Shown here: in pieces, positions 1 to 7,132 of the stretch
Layout of the letters: each line of letters begins with the position of its first letter
How positions within the stretch are numbered: the stretch's first letter is position 1
NCBI GenBank assembly: GCA_945861315.1
Contig: CAMAUB010000056.1
Span: 1 to 7,967, forward strand
From: Chlamydia trachomatis
GTDB taxonomy: Bacteria; Chlamydiota; Chlamydiia; Chlamydiales; JAAKFR01
Direction of reading: 5' to 3'
Length of the DNA: 7,967 nt
Notes under the pieces: generated by a model
What the model was told of the DNA's origin: nothing
Seen by the model: the letters and a program-made list of their open reading frames with translations, nothing else
Databases searched by the model: none
Program-made: the position numbers and the translations under genes

Positions 1-134
1 TTAGATTGATACCCTCTGGTTACGCGAAAGCACCCGGGGTTTAATGATCCCAAGTTGATCAATATTTCTAATATTAACCGACTTGTGATCATTAAACCGC
101 GGGGCTTTGGCGCAACCATAAAATATCAATCTAA
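1..134. repeat. Palindromic repeat element, copy 1 (134-bp fold-back)
   Basis: The whole segment folds on itself about a centre near base 68. The ends TTAGATTGAT (1-10) and ATCAATCTAA (125-134) are perfect inverted repeats. Inside them GGTTTAATGATC (39-50) pairs with GATCATTAAACC (86-97), and the GGTT..CG..AAAGC block (18-32) pairs with 104-117. The apex AATATTTCTAATATT (61-75) is itself a 6-bp stem with a 3-base loop. The core (18-117) is homologous to the core of the second element at 2179-2279, in the opposite orientation. Its right edge overlaps the last two codons and the stop of the Hsp70 gene. The left end coincides with the window edge, so the element may be longer. No open frame crosses it. 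In RNA it could act as a terminator or 3'-end stabiliser, but any U-tract would lie outside the window. There is no transposase nearby, so if mobile it would be non-autonomous. Confidence 0.85.
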
Positions 135-2888
135 ATTTAATCGACTATATTGGCTTACGAGCCCTAAGCCTATTGGGAGGCTTTCACCGAAGATACACTC
201 TTGCTCTTGAATTGTGAGATCGTGCTCTTGATCAATAAGAGGTAGTCTTTCGGAATCTAGTTGCTCTTTTGCCTCCTTTATGACTTTTTCACTCACATTA
301 ATTGATGGGCTATCTGTTTTGCGAATGAGCAGCGCGAGTGTGAAGGAAGCTTGCTTTTTATCTTGCCAGGGAGTCTTTAATAGTCGCCTGAGCCAATCTT
401 CGCACACTTTTTTGGCAACAACATTAGCTATTGAGCCGTGCATAAGCTGGCGAGCCCCTAGCCTTCCAAGCGCCCAATAATCTACGGCTTCAGCTTTATT
501 TATTTCAATACGCTTGAGCAGTGCGTTTCCAAGTTTTATTTTATGAATGGTCTCAACTAACTCAAAAGAGGCAAGTGCACGCAATTTTTCGCTATAGGCA
601 TATTTGTCGAGTCTATTTTGAAATAAAGTTGGGTAAATGGCATTGAAGAGTTGTGACTGTTGCCCTTTGCTTAAGCCTGCTGCAATACGACGGTAGCAAA
701 TCCATTTTTGGATATTGATAGGATCACTTTTTACTTTTTTGGCATCTGCCAAAATAATTTTCCAAACCTCTTTGATGCGATGGTCATCCATGGGGTAACC
801 CATACCAGGTCTTAAAAAAAAGCCGATCAAATTCCAAAAGCGTATTTCATAGTGAGCTGCAATCTCTCTTTTATCTGATTGATGAAGTAAGGGTTCAAAA
901 AAGGCGCGTAAAATGCTTGGAGACCACTTAGCTTTTGGGCTCTCAAGAAGTTTTTCGAGTTGGGCTATAAGAGATTTTAAATCAGAGGCGATACCAACTG
1001 TAAAGGTATCTTGGATCTTTTTTTTTGCCTCATCTAAAAAATGGGTATCAAAAGTTTGCTCACACCGCACCTTTTGCTGATCAGCTGAGAACTCAAGAAG
1101 CCACTTGTGATCGCTTGTTTCTGAGATAAGTTGAAGCTCAATAGTTCCAATTTCAGAAAGTGTAATTTTGAGTTTAACGGCAGTGGTACCTGTTTTTTTT
1201 CCATATTTGAGCAGAGTTTGCAGTAGGGGCAAGGCGAGCATCTGCTCTTGGTCAATTGGAAGAAGTGAACCAACAACATCACCAAGTCTAGTGTGAGAGT
1301 GAAAAAGTTCAAAGCTAACGGGCTCATTTGCCAAAAGAGAGAAAGTGTAGTCTGAGATGTAGCTTGTTCCCTCTTTTGCCCCTCGCGAAAGAAGTGTGAG
1401 AGCCATCTCTTCCTCCTGATTGCGCACTTTGAGGTAGTAAGAGCGTGGGGTACCACTTTGGATACGCACTCCATTTCCATAACGTGCTTTACCAAAGTAA
1501 GTTGCTCCACGACAAACTGCAAGATCTAAAGAGTTGGAAGGAAGCTTTGTTACTTTATTTCCAAACCATTGTTCTAATGAATCGATAATTCTTTTTTGAA
1601 AGATTTGCGGCTTTATAGCACCGCCATTGAAGAGAACAGCTGTTGGTTTTCGCTCACATTTAGATAAGAAGGCAGCTAGGTGCTTTGTAATGGAGGGGTC
1701 ACTCTCAAAAGGAAGCCCCATCGCTTTGATACCAGAGCTTTTTTTTAATTTTGTTGCTTCATCTAGTGGCATGAGTCCAAAAAAACCACACAGCAACACC
1801 TCTTCAACCTCTTCATAACTAAGTGTTGTTTTAATGCCCCCTCCAACAATATGTGATCCACTTTTTCCAAGCCATATTATGACTTCTGTTTGGCTGTTAT
1901 TGAGTAGAATCTCTTTTGCATTACGCGCTTCTTGGATTAAAGTAAGCCACTGTGACGTATCTAGCTCTTGTCCGATTTTTGCTTGCACATGATAGGCAAG
2001 CGCGTGGTCCATATTGTCTCCACCAAGAAGGAGGTGATTGCCAACTGCCATGCGCATGAACTCTGTTTCGCGCATTTCAATCAAGCTAAAGTCTGTGGTT
2101 CCTCCTCCAATGTCGCATACAAGGATCACAGAGTTATTATCGATACCTATACCCAAACAACTTGAATAATCGGATTTGGGCTGACGTGAAAGCTCCCGCG
2201 ATTGAACGACCGGAAACGACCCAATATTAGAAATATGGGGTTGTTTACGATCGTTCAAGCCCGGGGCTTTGACGCAGCCGAAATTCCAATTCTTCAAGTT
2301 GTTTGGGTATAAACTATCTGAAGGATTGGATTTGGGCTTGTGATGCTCAAGCAACCAGTTGTAAAAGGCTGCTTGAGGCTCTTCAAGGAGTGTCACAGTG
2401 CGCAGTCCAGCCATTGTTGCAGCTTCAAGAGTGAGTTTGCGCGCCACTTCGTCGAAAGAAGCGGGAATTGTCAGGATGATCTCTTGCTCTTCAAGCTCAT
2501 CGTAGGGGCTGTTTTTTGCTTTGATTTTGTTCCACGCCAGTCGCATGAAATCAAGGTAGCGTGCTGTTGCTTCAACAGGAGAGATCCTTCCATCTCCCTC
2601 TGGTAAAATGCGTTCTTTGCGTGCTGCTGCTGGATTTGAGAGCCAACTTTTGGCTGAGTGAACAAAACGTGTGGGAATCTTAACTCCAAGCTCTTTGGCT
2701 AGTTGTCCCACAACTTCATTCCCCTCCTCATCAAAATAGAGGCAAGAGGGGAGCAACAGGGGTGCCAAGGGTGCTCTACTCCCTTCTTGAGGTATATGAA
2801 ACTGCTCCACTCTCCCATTTTCTTTCTCACAAAAGGCTATGGCACAATTGGTTGTTCCAAGATCTATTCCAACAGTGTATCTAGCCAT
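126..2888 (-). CDS. Large Hsp70-family ATPase (DUF3731-type C-terminus), with in-frame palindromic insert
   Basis: This 920-residue protein is probably a cytosolic ATP-dependent chaperone-like protein; its client is unknown. The DnaK-type ATPase domain is clear. The first phosphate motif GIDLGTTN is at residues 7-14, LLEEPQAAFYNWLL at 167-180, the second phosphate motif VCDIGGGTTDFSLI at 257-270, LLGGDNMD at 287-294 and the adenosine motif VLFNGGAIKP at 418-427. Beyond about residue 480 there is no recognisable DnaK peptide-binding beta-sandwich or lid. The long C-terminus instead resembles Hsp70 relatives carrying DUF3731, assigned from memory of that architecture. The ATG at 2888 is fixed by an in-frame TGA three codons upstream. 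The Shine-Dalgarno sequence is weak, so translation may be coupled to ald, whose stop is 13 bp upstream. Residues about 193-247 are encoded by a palindromic repeat, making the linker between EP (170-171) and D259 far longer than in DnaK. The last two codons and the TGA lie in a second copy of the repeat. Confidence 0.9.
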   Translation of the reverse strand: MARYTVGIDLGTTNCAIAFCEKENGRVEQFHIPQEGSRAPLAPLLLPSCLYFDEEGNEVVGQLAKELGVKIPTRFVHSAKSWLSNPAAARKERILPEGDGRISPVEATARYLDFMRLAWNKIKAKNSPYDELEEQEIILTIPASFDEVARKLTLEAATMAGLRTVTLLEEPQAAFYNWLLEHHKPKSNPSDSLYPNNLKNWNFGCVKAPGLNDRKQPHISNIGSFPVVQSRELSRQPKSDYSSCLGIGIDNNSVILVCDIGGGTTDFSLIEMRETEFMRMAVGNHLLLGGDNMDHALAYHVQAKIGQELDTSQWLTLIQEARNAKEILLNNSQTEVIIWLGKSGSHIVGGGIKTTLSYEEVEEVLLCGFFGLMPLDEATKLKKSSGIKAMGLPFESDPSITKHLAAFLSKCERKPTAVLFNGGAIKPQIFQKRIIDSLEQWFGNKVTKLPSNSLDLAVCRGATYFGKARYGNGVRIQSGTPRSYYLKVRNQEEEMALTLLSRGAKEGTSYISDYTFSLLANEPVSFELFHSHTRLGDVVGSLLPIDQEQMLALPLLQTLLKYGKKTGTTAVKLKITLSEIGTIELQLISETSDHKWLLEFSADQQKVRCEQTFDTHFLDEAKKKIQDTFTVGIASDLKSLIAQLEKLLESPKAKWSPSILRAFFEPLLHQSDKREIAAHYEIRFWNLIGFFLRPGMGYPMDDHRIKEVWKIILADAKKVKSDPINIQKWICYRRIAAGLSKGQQSQLFNAIYPTLFQNRLDKYAYSEKLRALASFELVETIHKIKLGNALLKRIEINKAEAVDYWALGRLGARQLMHGSIANVVAKKVCEDWLRRLLKTPWQDKKQASFTLALLIRKTDSPSINVSEKVIKEAKEQLDSERLPLIDQEHDLTIQEQECIFGESLPIGLGLVSQYSRLNLD
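2148..2311. repeat. Palindromic repeat element, copy 2 (164-bp fold-back inside the Hsp70 gene)
   Basis: The outer arms TATACCCAAACAACTTGAA (2148-2166) and its exact reverse complement (2293-2311) match over 19 of 19 bases. The imperfect pairing then continues inward through 2167-2219 against 2240-2292, so the entire 164 bp is one long hairpin. The apex AATATTAGAAATAT (2223-2236) is identical, in reverse complement, to the apex of the element at 1-134. The core 2179-2279 (101 bp) aligns nearly end to end with the 100-bp core at 18-117. On the minus strand the element is read through without a stop and contributes about 55 residues of the Hsp70-like protein, including GCVKAPGLNDRKQPHISNIG (204-223). 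The corresponding stretch of the other copy would read GYAKAPGV before hitting stops. Confidence 0.88.
2164..2182 (+). repeat. Direct repeat, left copy (possible target-site duplication)
   Basis: GAATAATCGGATTTGGGCT here and GAAGGATTGGATTTGGGCT at 2320-2338 agree at 16 of 19 positions, the last 11 being identical. They are 156 bp apart, exactly 52 codons, so removing one copy plus the intervening DNA leaves the Hsp70 frame intact. This copy sits within the left arm of the palindromic element. It encodes part of QPKSDYS (residues 236-242). Confidence 0.6.
2320..2338 (+). repeat. Direct repeat, right copy (possible target-site duplication)
   Basis: This is the partner of 2164-2182 and lies 8 bp outside the right arm of the palindromic element. 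On the coding strand it encodes part of KPKSNPS (residues 184-190), which visibly repeats QPKSDYS at 236-242. It may be a target duplication made on insertion. It may instead be a remnant of template switching, because the same motif also occurs inverted in the right arm (about 2276-2287). Confidence 0.55.
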
Positions 2889-2901
2889 CGTCCATCAGAG
2901 T

Positions 2902-4014
2902 TTATTCCACAAAAGATTGTGGAGGGTAGTAGTCGTAGCCGCAGTCTGAGGCAACATGTTCGTTTGTAACATGTCCAAGACAGACATTGAGCCCTCTTAG
3001 GAAGTGGGGATCATCTTTTAGTGCTTGCTTATACCCTTTCTGTGCCAAATCAAGCACATAGGGGGTTGTCGCATTGGTGAGCGCTTGTGTTGATGTACGC
3101 GCACACGCACCAGGGATATTTGTAACACAGTAGTGAACCACTCCATGCTTTATGTAGATTGGGTCAGAGTGTGTTGTTGGACGAGATGTTTCAGCACACC
3201 CCCCTTGATCAATTGCAACGTCAACAAGGACGCTTCCATGGCTCATTTTCTTGACCATTTCTTCGGTGATTACTTTGGGCGCCATTTTTCCGGGGATCAA
3301 AACTGCCCCAACAACAAGATCAGCACCAGCAACAGCCTCTTCAATTGCAACTGGTGTGGAGTAGATTGTTTTTAAAAGTGGACCATATAGATCATCCAAC
3401 TCGCGCAGTCTTGAAAGACGTCGCTCTAAGATGGTGACATCAGCACCAAAGCCCATCGCAACACGTGCAACTTGTGTTCCTACAACACCGCCACCAATGA
3501 TCACAACTTTGGCCGACGCAACACCTGGAACCCCTCCAAGTAGAAGCCCTTTTCCACCATGTGCTATTTGCAAACAGGTCGCTCCTGCTTGAATAGCAAT
3601 GCGCCCTGCAACCTCACTCATTGGAGTCAACAAGGGAAGGCGTCCCATGTCATCTGTAATCGTCTCATAGGCAATGGCAACAACTTGCCGTTCAATCAAA
3701 TGTTTAGTCTGCTCTGGATCTGGAGCAAGGTGAAGATAGCAAAAAAGAATCTGCCCCTTTCTAAGCAGGGAAAATTCCTTACTTTGCGGCTCTTTAACTT
3801 TAACGATCATCTCTGCTTGGTAGACAGCTTCTAATGTTGGGACGATGGTGGCGCCTGCGTGCTCATAATGCTCATCAGCATAGCCAATTTTTTCGCCCGC
3901 ACCACTTTGAACTAGAACAACATGCCCTGCTTGAGTCAGTAGACTAACAAGACCAGGGGTTGCTCCAACACGGTATTCGTGATTCTTACACTCTTTCGGT
4001 ATTCCTATCTGCAT
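2902..4014 (-). CDS. ald: Alanine dehydrogenase (NAD+)
   Basis: Ald catalyses reversible oxidative deamination of L-alanine to pyruvate, ammonia and NADH in the cytosol, linking amino-acid and central carbon metabolism. The 370-residue product has the usual family length and starts with the canonical MQIGIPKE. Expected active-site residues are present: R15, K74 (VKVKEP), H95 (YLHLAPD) and D269 (DVAIDQGG). The NAD-binding Rossmann motif VIIGGGVVGTQVA spans about 171-183, and the C-terminal signature VTNIPGACARTSTQAL is at 297-312. The frame is open upstream to 4077, but that extension has no family counterpart, and AGAGGA (4018-4023) lies just before the ATG at 4014. The start therefore overlaps the end of smc by 29 bp. 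The NAD-binding half of transhydrogenase is a related family, but the length and terminal motifs fit Ald. Confidence 0.96.
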   Translation of the reverse strand: MQIGIPKECKNHEYRVGATPGLVSLLTQAGHVVLVQSGAGEKIGYADEHYEHAGATIVPTLEAVYQAEMIVKVKEPQSKEFSLLRKGQILFCYLHLAPDPEQTKHLIERQVVAIAYETITDDMGRLPLLTPMSEVAGRIAIQAGATCLQIAHGGKGLLLGGVPGVASAKVVIIGGGVVGTQVARVAMGFGADVTILERRLSRLRELDDLYGPLLKTIYSTPVAIEEAVAGADLVVGAVLIPGKMAPKVITEEMVKKMSHGSVLVDVAIDQGGCAETSRPTTHSDPIYIKHGVVHYCVTNIPGACARTSTQALTNATTPYVLDLAQKGYKQALKDDPHFLRGLNVCLGHVTNEHVASDCGYDYYPPQSFVE

Positions 4015-7000
4015 ATTTCCTCTCAAATGTGAGCGAGAGTAGCTTAGAGACCCCTTTTTCTTCCATAGAAACACCAATTAAAATATCAGCAACCGCCATT
4101 GTCTTCTTATTGTGTGTGACGACAATAAATTGAGTTTTATCGACATAATGCTTCAACATCTTGGTAAAACGATCAACGTTTGAATCATCTAAAGGAGCAT
4201 CCACTTCGTCTAAAATACAAAATGGAGCTGGCTTCACTTCAAAAATGGAAAATAAAAGAGCGAGTGCAGTAAGACATTTCTCACCACCAGATAGAAGCGA
4301 AATCGAACGCATCTGTTTTCCTGGAGGTTTTGCTATAATCTCAATGCCCGCCTCTAAGATATCCTTGCTCTCGGTAAACTTAAGGTCGGCTTCTCCCCCA
4401 TTAAACAGCGTCTGAAAATTACGCTTAAAATTCTCTTGAATCTGTGTAAATACCTCTTTAAAGATTTTGCGACTCTCTGCATCAAGAGCGATAATGATCT
4501 GCTCAAGATCTCGTTTGGAGGTAGCTAAGTCATTCAATTGCTCATCGAGCATGTCAAATCTTTCTGCTTGAATTTGATACTCTTCTATTGCCGTCATATT
4601 GATGGCTCCTGCTTTCTCAACTGAGATACGAAGCTGTTTTAGCTCTTTCTCTGCTTCTTGAAGATTATCTAAAATCATCTCAGATTGAAGTGCCTCTTGA
4701 AGGGATATTTGATGACGCTCTACTAGCTCGTGCTCAAGTTCATTTTGCAATGCACTCTCTTCTGCAATTGAAAGCTCCATCTTATGTTTGCGTTTTTCAA
4801 GTTCTTTTAGATCATCGCGTGCTTTAATGTAGAGGGTTTCAATTTCTTCTCGCTTCTGTTTTGCAGCTTCAAAACCATGTGCTGATTCATCTGCACACGC
4901 TTGCAAATTCTCTAATTTTTCTTTTTGTGAAACCGCAACTTCATGGCGCATTTGAATCGCTTTTTCAGTTAATGTCTTTGTTGTTTGCACCTGCTCATAT
5001 TCATCAAGAAGGCGTTTTTCCTGAGCGGCATTTTCTTGCTTTTTTGCCTCCATGACCTTCATCTCTTGAACTGCAAACTGAAGCTTTTGTCGCTCTTGCT
5101 CAAGTATCTCGACACGTTTGCTAGTTGCCAAAGATAAAAGGATAACCTCTTTTAACTCTTGTTCAAGCTTAGGGACAATACCCATATCTTTGCCGCTCAA
5201 TTCTTTTAACGTTCGCTGATAGGCAAAGTTTTCTTGTACAAGCTGCATCTCAAGCTTACGTCTTTTTTCTTCTACACCACGTCTGCTCAGTTTTAATCCA
5301 TTTTGCTTAGCGGTTAGCTTTTCATGAGCCTTGCGTAGTACAACTAACTCTTTTTCTAATACCTTCAACTGCTCAGCAATCTCTTCAAGCTCTTCTTTAT
5401 AGAGAAAAGGCCTAGCTCCCTTCTCACTATGAGAGTGACGCACGCCTAGATGATCGATGAAATCTCCCTCATCTGTCACCTCAATTTGTGTACTTCCAAG
5501 AAAGTGTTCTGCCAAAGCCCCTTTTTCCACATAGGAAAAAAGACCTTTTTTTCCACCTTTTAACCCCTCCATACAAACAAGAGAGAAGTCTTTGATCTTT
5601 TTTTTCGCAGCATAAGCAATCACAAAATCATAATCAGCTTGACTCTGCGCAACAAGGGTCTGCTTGTAGGTGTGAAGAGCTACCTCAATTGCTTTTGCAT
5701 GCCCACGCTTTGGCTGAATAAGTGATGTGAGTAGCTTTGTGCGTTCTTGAACCTCTGCCTCTTTATAAAGCTGATTTGTGATTGCCCCTGACAATGAATT
5801 GAGCGCTTTAGCACGCGCATTTAGATCAACAATCTTCCGCTCATGTTCACGCTCATCAACTTTTTTAAGCTCCTCTTCCACCACGGTTAAATCTCGAATG
5901 ACAAGTGAAAGCTCTTCTTTCAAAACATCAATTTCTTTTGAAAGCTGCTCTACATTTTTTTTCTTCTCACCATTCTCTTTTTGCACACCTTCAAGACGCT
6001 TAAGATCTTGCACTTCTCCCTTAAGTTCCCCTTGTCTTCTAATTGCTTGTAAATGCTCTTGTTGAACTTGCTTTAACTCAATAGTGAGCTTGATAAGCTT
6101 CTCTTCAAGTCCCTCTTCTTTAGATCCAGCTACAAACCCCTTTTGCCGAGCTTGTACATCTGAAAGCTGTCTTTGAAGCGTTTTTTCTCTTAAAGTAAGC
6201 TCCGCTAGCCGCTCTTTTTGCCGATCAAATTCTGCCGCAGAAATTTTTGCACCACTGTTCGCTTGATAAAGGGCTTCCCGATCATAGTTGGCTTTTGCTT
6301 CTAGTGCGCCTATCTCTTTTTTTACAACCAAATGACGCTGCTGCGTCAAATCAAATGCTTTTTGCTCTTTTTCAAGCTCTTGTAGAACATTTGCAAGATC
6401 AGTTTTTTCTGTACGTGCACTAATATGTTTTAAGCGCGTGATCAATACAGCCGCTTCAAGCGCTGTGAGCCTCTCTTTGTTCGTCTGGTACTGCTTGGCT
6501 AAAGTTGCTTGTTTTTTAAGCGTGCGCGTTTGCCGCTCCACCTCATCGTGAATATCTTTGATACGATTGTAATTCTCATCAACTTGTGAAAGTTTGCGCA
6601 CACTCTCTTTTTTTCGCTCTAAAAAGCGGCCAATACCTGCCGCTTCATCAAAAATTGTGCGTCGTTGCACCGGTGGAAGGTTGATAATGCGCTCAATCTT
6701 TCCTTGTTCAAAAATTGAGAAAGCATTTTTCCCCATTCCCGACCCAAGAAGTAAATCTTGAACATCGCGCAGCCTAACTAACTGATTATTGATTAAATAC
6801 TCTGACTCACCATTTCGATGAAGACGACGTGCAAGTGTCACCTCTTCATAAGGGGTTGCAAGCTCGCCTGCTATCTGCGTCAAAGTGACAGCAACCTCCG
6901 CTAAATTGAGTGCTTTTCGCTTGCTTGTTCCACCAAAGAGCACATCGTGCATCTTATCACCACGCATCGATTTTGCAGACTGCTCGCCCATCACCCAACG

Positions 7001-7132
7001 AAAGGCATCAACAATGTTCGACTTGCCACACCCATTTGGACCAACAACACCGATTACCTCGGCATCAAAATCAATCGTTACACGATCAGCAAACGATTTA
7101 AAACCAACAATTTTTAGCCTTTTAAGTCGCAA
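3986..7132 (-). CDS. smc: Chromosome segregation ATPase SMC
   Basis: SMC dimers organise and help segregate the nucleoid, normally with kleisin partners ScpA/ScpB, neither of which is in this window. The 1048-residue protein has the full SMC layout. The N-terminal ATPase half carries Walker A GPNGCGKSN (31-39) and FDEAAGI (161-167). A long charged coiled coil runs from about 175 to 445, followed by a hinge-like globular segment (about 450-580) and a returning coiled coil to about 900. The C-terminal half carries the signature LSGGEK (947-952), Walker B with FCILDEVDAPLDD (971-983) and the switch histidine in VVTHN (H1007). The start is a TTG at 7132, chosen because [14 protein letters not shown] is the family N-terminus and a purine-rich AAGAGAAGAG lies just upstream. 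The protein is somewhat shorter than the usual 1150-1190 residues, and the hinge is poorly conserved, lacking the glycine-rich stretches normally easy to spot. Confidence 0.95.
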   Translation of the reverse strand: MRLKRLKIVGFKSFADRVTIDFDAEVIGVVGPNGCGKSNIVDAFRWVMGEQSAKSMRGDKMHDVLFGGTSKRKALNLAEVAVTLTQIAGELATPYEEVTLARRLHRNGESEYLINNQLVRLRDVQDLLLGSGMGKNAFSIFEQGKIERIINLPPVQRRTIFDEAAGIGRFLERKKESVRKLSQVDENYNRIKDIHDEVERQTRTLKKQATLAKQYQTNKERLTALEAAVLITRLKHISARTEKTDLANVLQELEKEQKAFDLTQQRHLVVKKEIGALEAKANYDREALYQANSGAKISAAEFDRQKERLAELTLREKTLQRQLSDVQARQKGFVAGSKEEGLEEKLIKLTIELKQVQQEHLQAIRRQGELKGEVQDLKRLEGVQKENGEKKKNVEQLSKEIDVLKEELSLVIRDLTVVEEELKKVDEREHERKIVDLNARAKALNSLSGAITNQLYKEAEVQERTKLLTSLIQPKRGHAKAIEVALHTYKQTLVAQSQADYDFVIAYAAKKKIKDFSLVCMEGLKGGKKGLFSYVEKGALAEHFLGSTQIEVTDEGDFIDHLGVRHSHSEKGARPFLYKEELEEIAEQLKVLEKELVVLRKAHEKLTAKQNGLKLSRRGVEEKRRKLEMQLVQENFAYQRTLKELSGKDMGIVPKLEQELKEVILLSLATSKRVEILEQERQKLQFAVQEMKVMEAKKQENAAQEKRLLDEYEQVQTTKTLTEKAIQMRHEVAVSQKEKLENLQACADESAHGFEAAKQKREEIETLYIKARDDLKELEKRKHKMELSIAEESALQNELEHELVERHQISLQEALQSEMILDNLQEAEKELKQLRISVEKAGAINMTAIEEYQIQAERFDMLDEQLNDLATSKRDLEQIIIALDAESRKIFKEVFTQIQENFKRNFQTLFNGGEADLKFTESKDILEAGIEIIAKPPGKQMRSISLLSGGEKCLTALALLFSIFEVKPAPFCILDEVDAPLDDSNVDRFTKMLKHYVDKTQFIVVTHNKKTMAVADILIGVSMEEKGVSKLLSLTFERKYADRNTERV
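4018..4024 (-). promoter_or_regulatory. Ribosome binding site of ald
   Basis: GAGAGGA on the minus strand lies 3 bases before the ATG at 4014, inside the last codons of smc. It decides the ald start against the longer open frame reaching 4077. The spacing is short but acceptable. Confidence 0.6.

Noticed and set aside
1..134. tRNA, other structured RNA gene or CRISPR repeat
   Set aside because: There is no cloverleaf or CCA-type acceptor, and no regularly spaced short direct repeats. The structure is one long fold-back shared with an intragenic copy.
1034..1522. A 162-codon open frame on the minus strand in another frame
   Set aside because: It lies wholly inside the Hsp70 gene, has no recognisable motif, and the main frame carries clear domain structure.
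2148..2338. Intein or self-splicing intron as the explanation for the Hsp70 insert
   Set aside because: The insert is too short for an intein, has no Cys/Ser...His-Asn splice-junction motifs, and shows no group I or II intron hallmarks. A repeat-family hairpin explains it better.
4015..4077. Upstream extension of alanine dehydrogenase to an earlier ATG, adding 21 residues
   Set aside because: The extension encodes the tail of smc in another frame and has no counterpart in the family. The Shine-Dalgarno sequence and canonical MQIGIPKE place the start at 4014.
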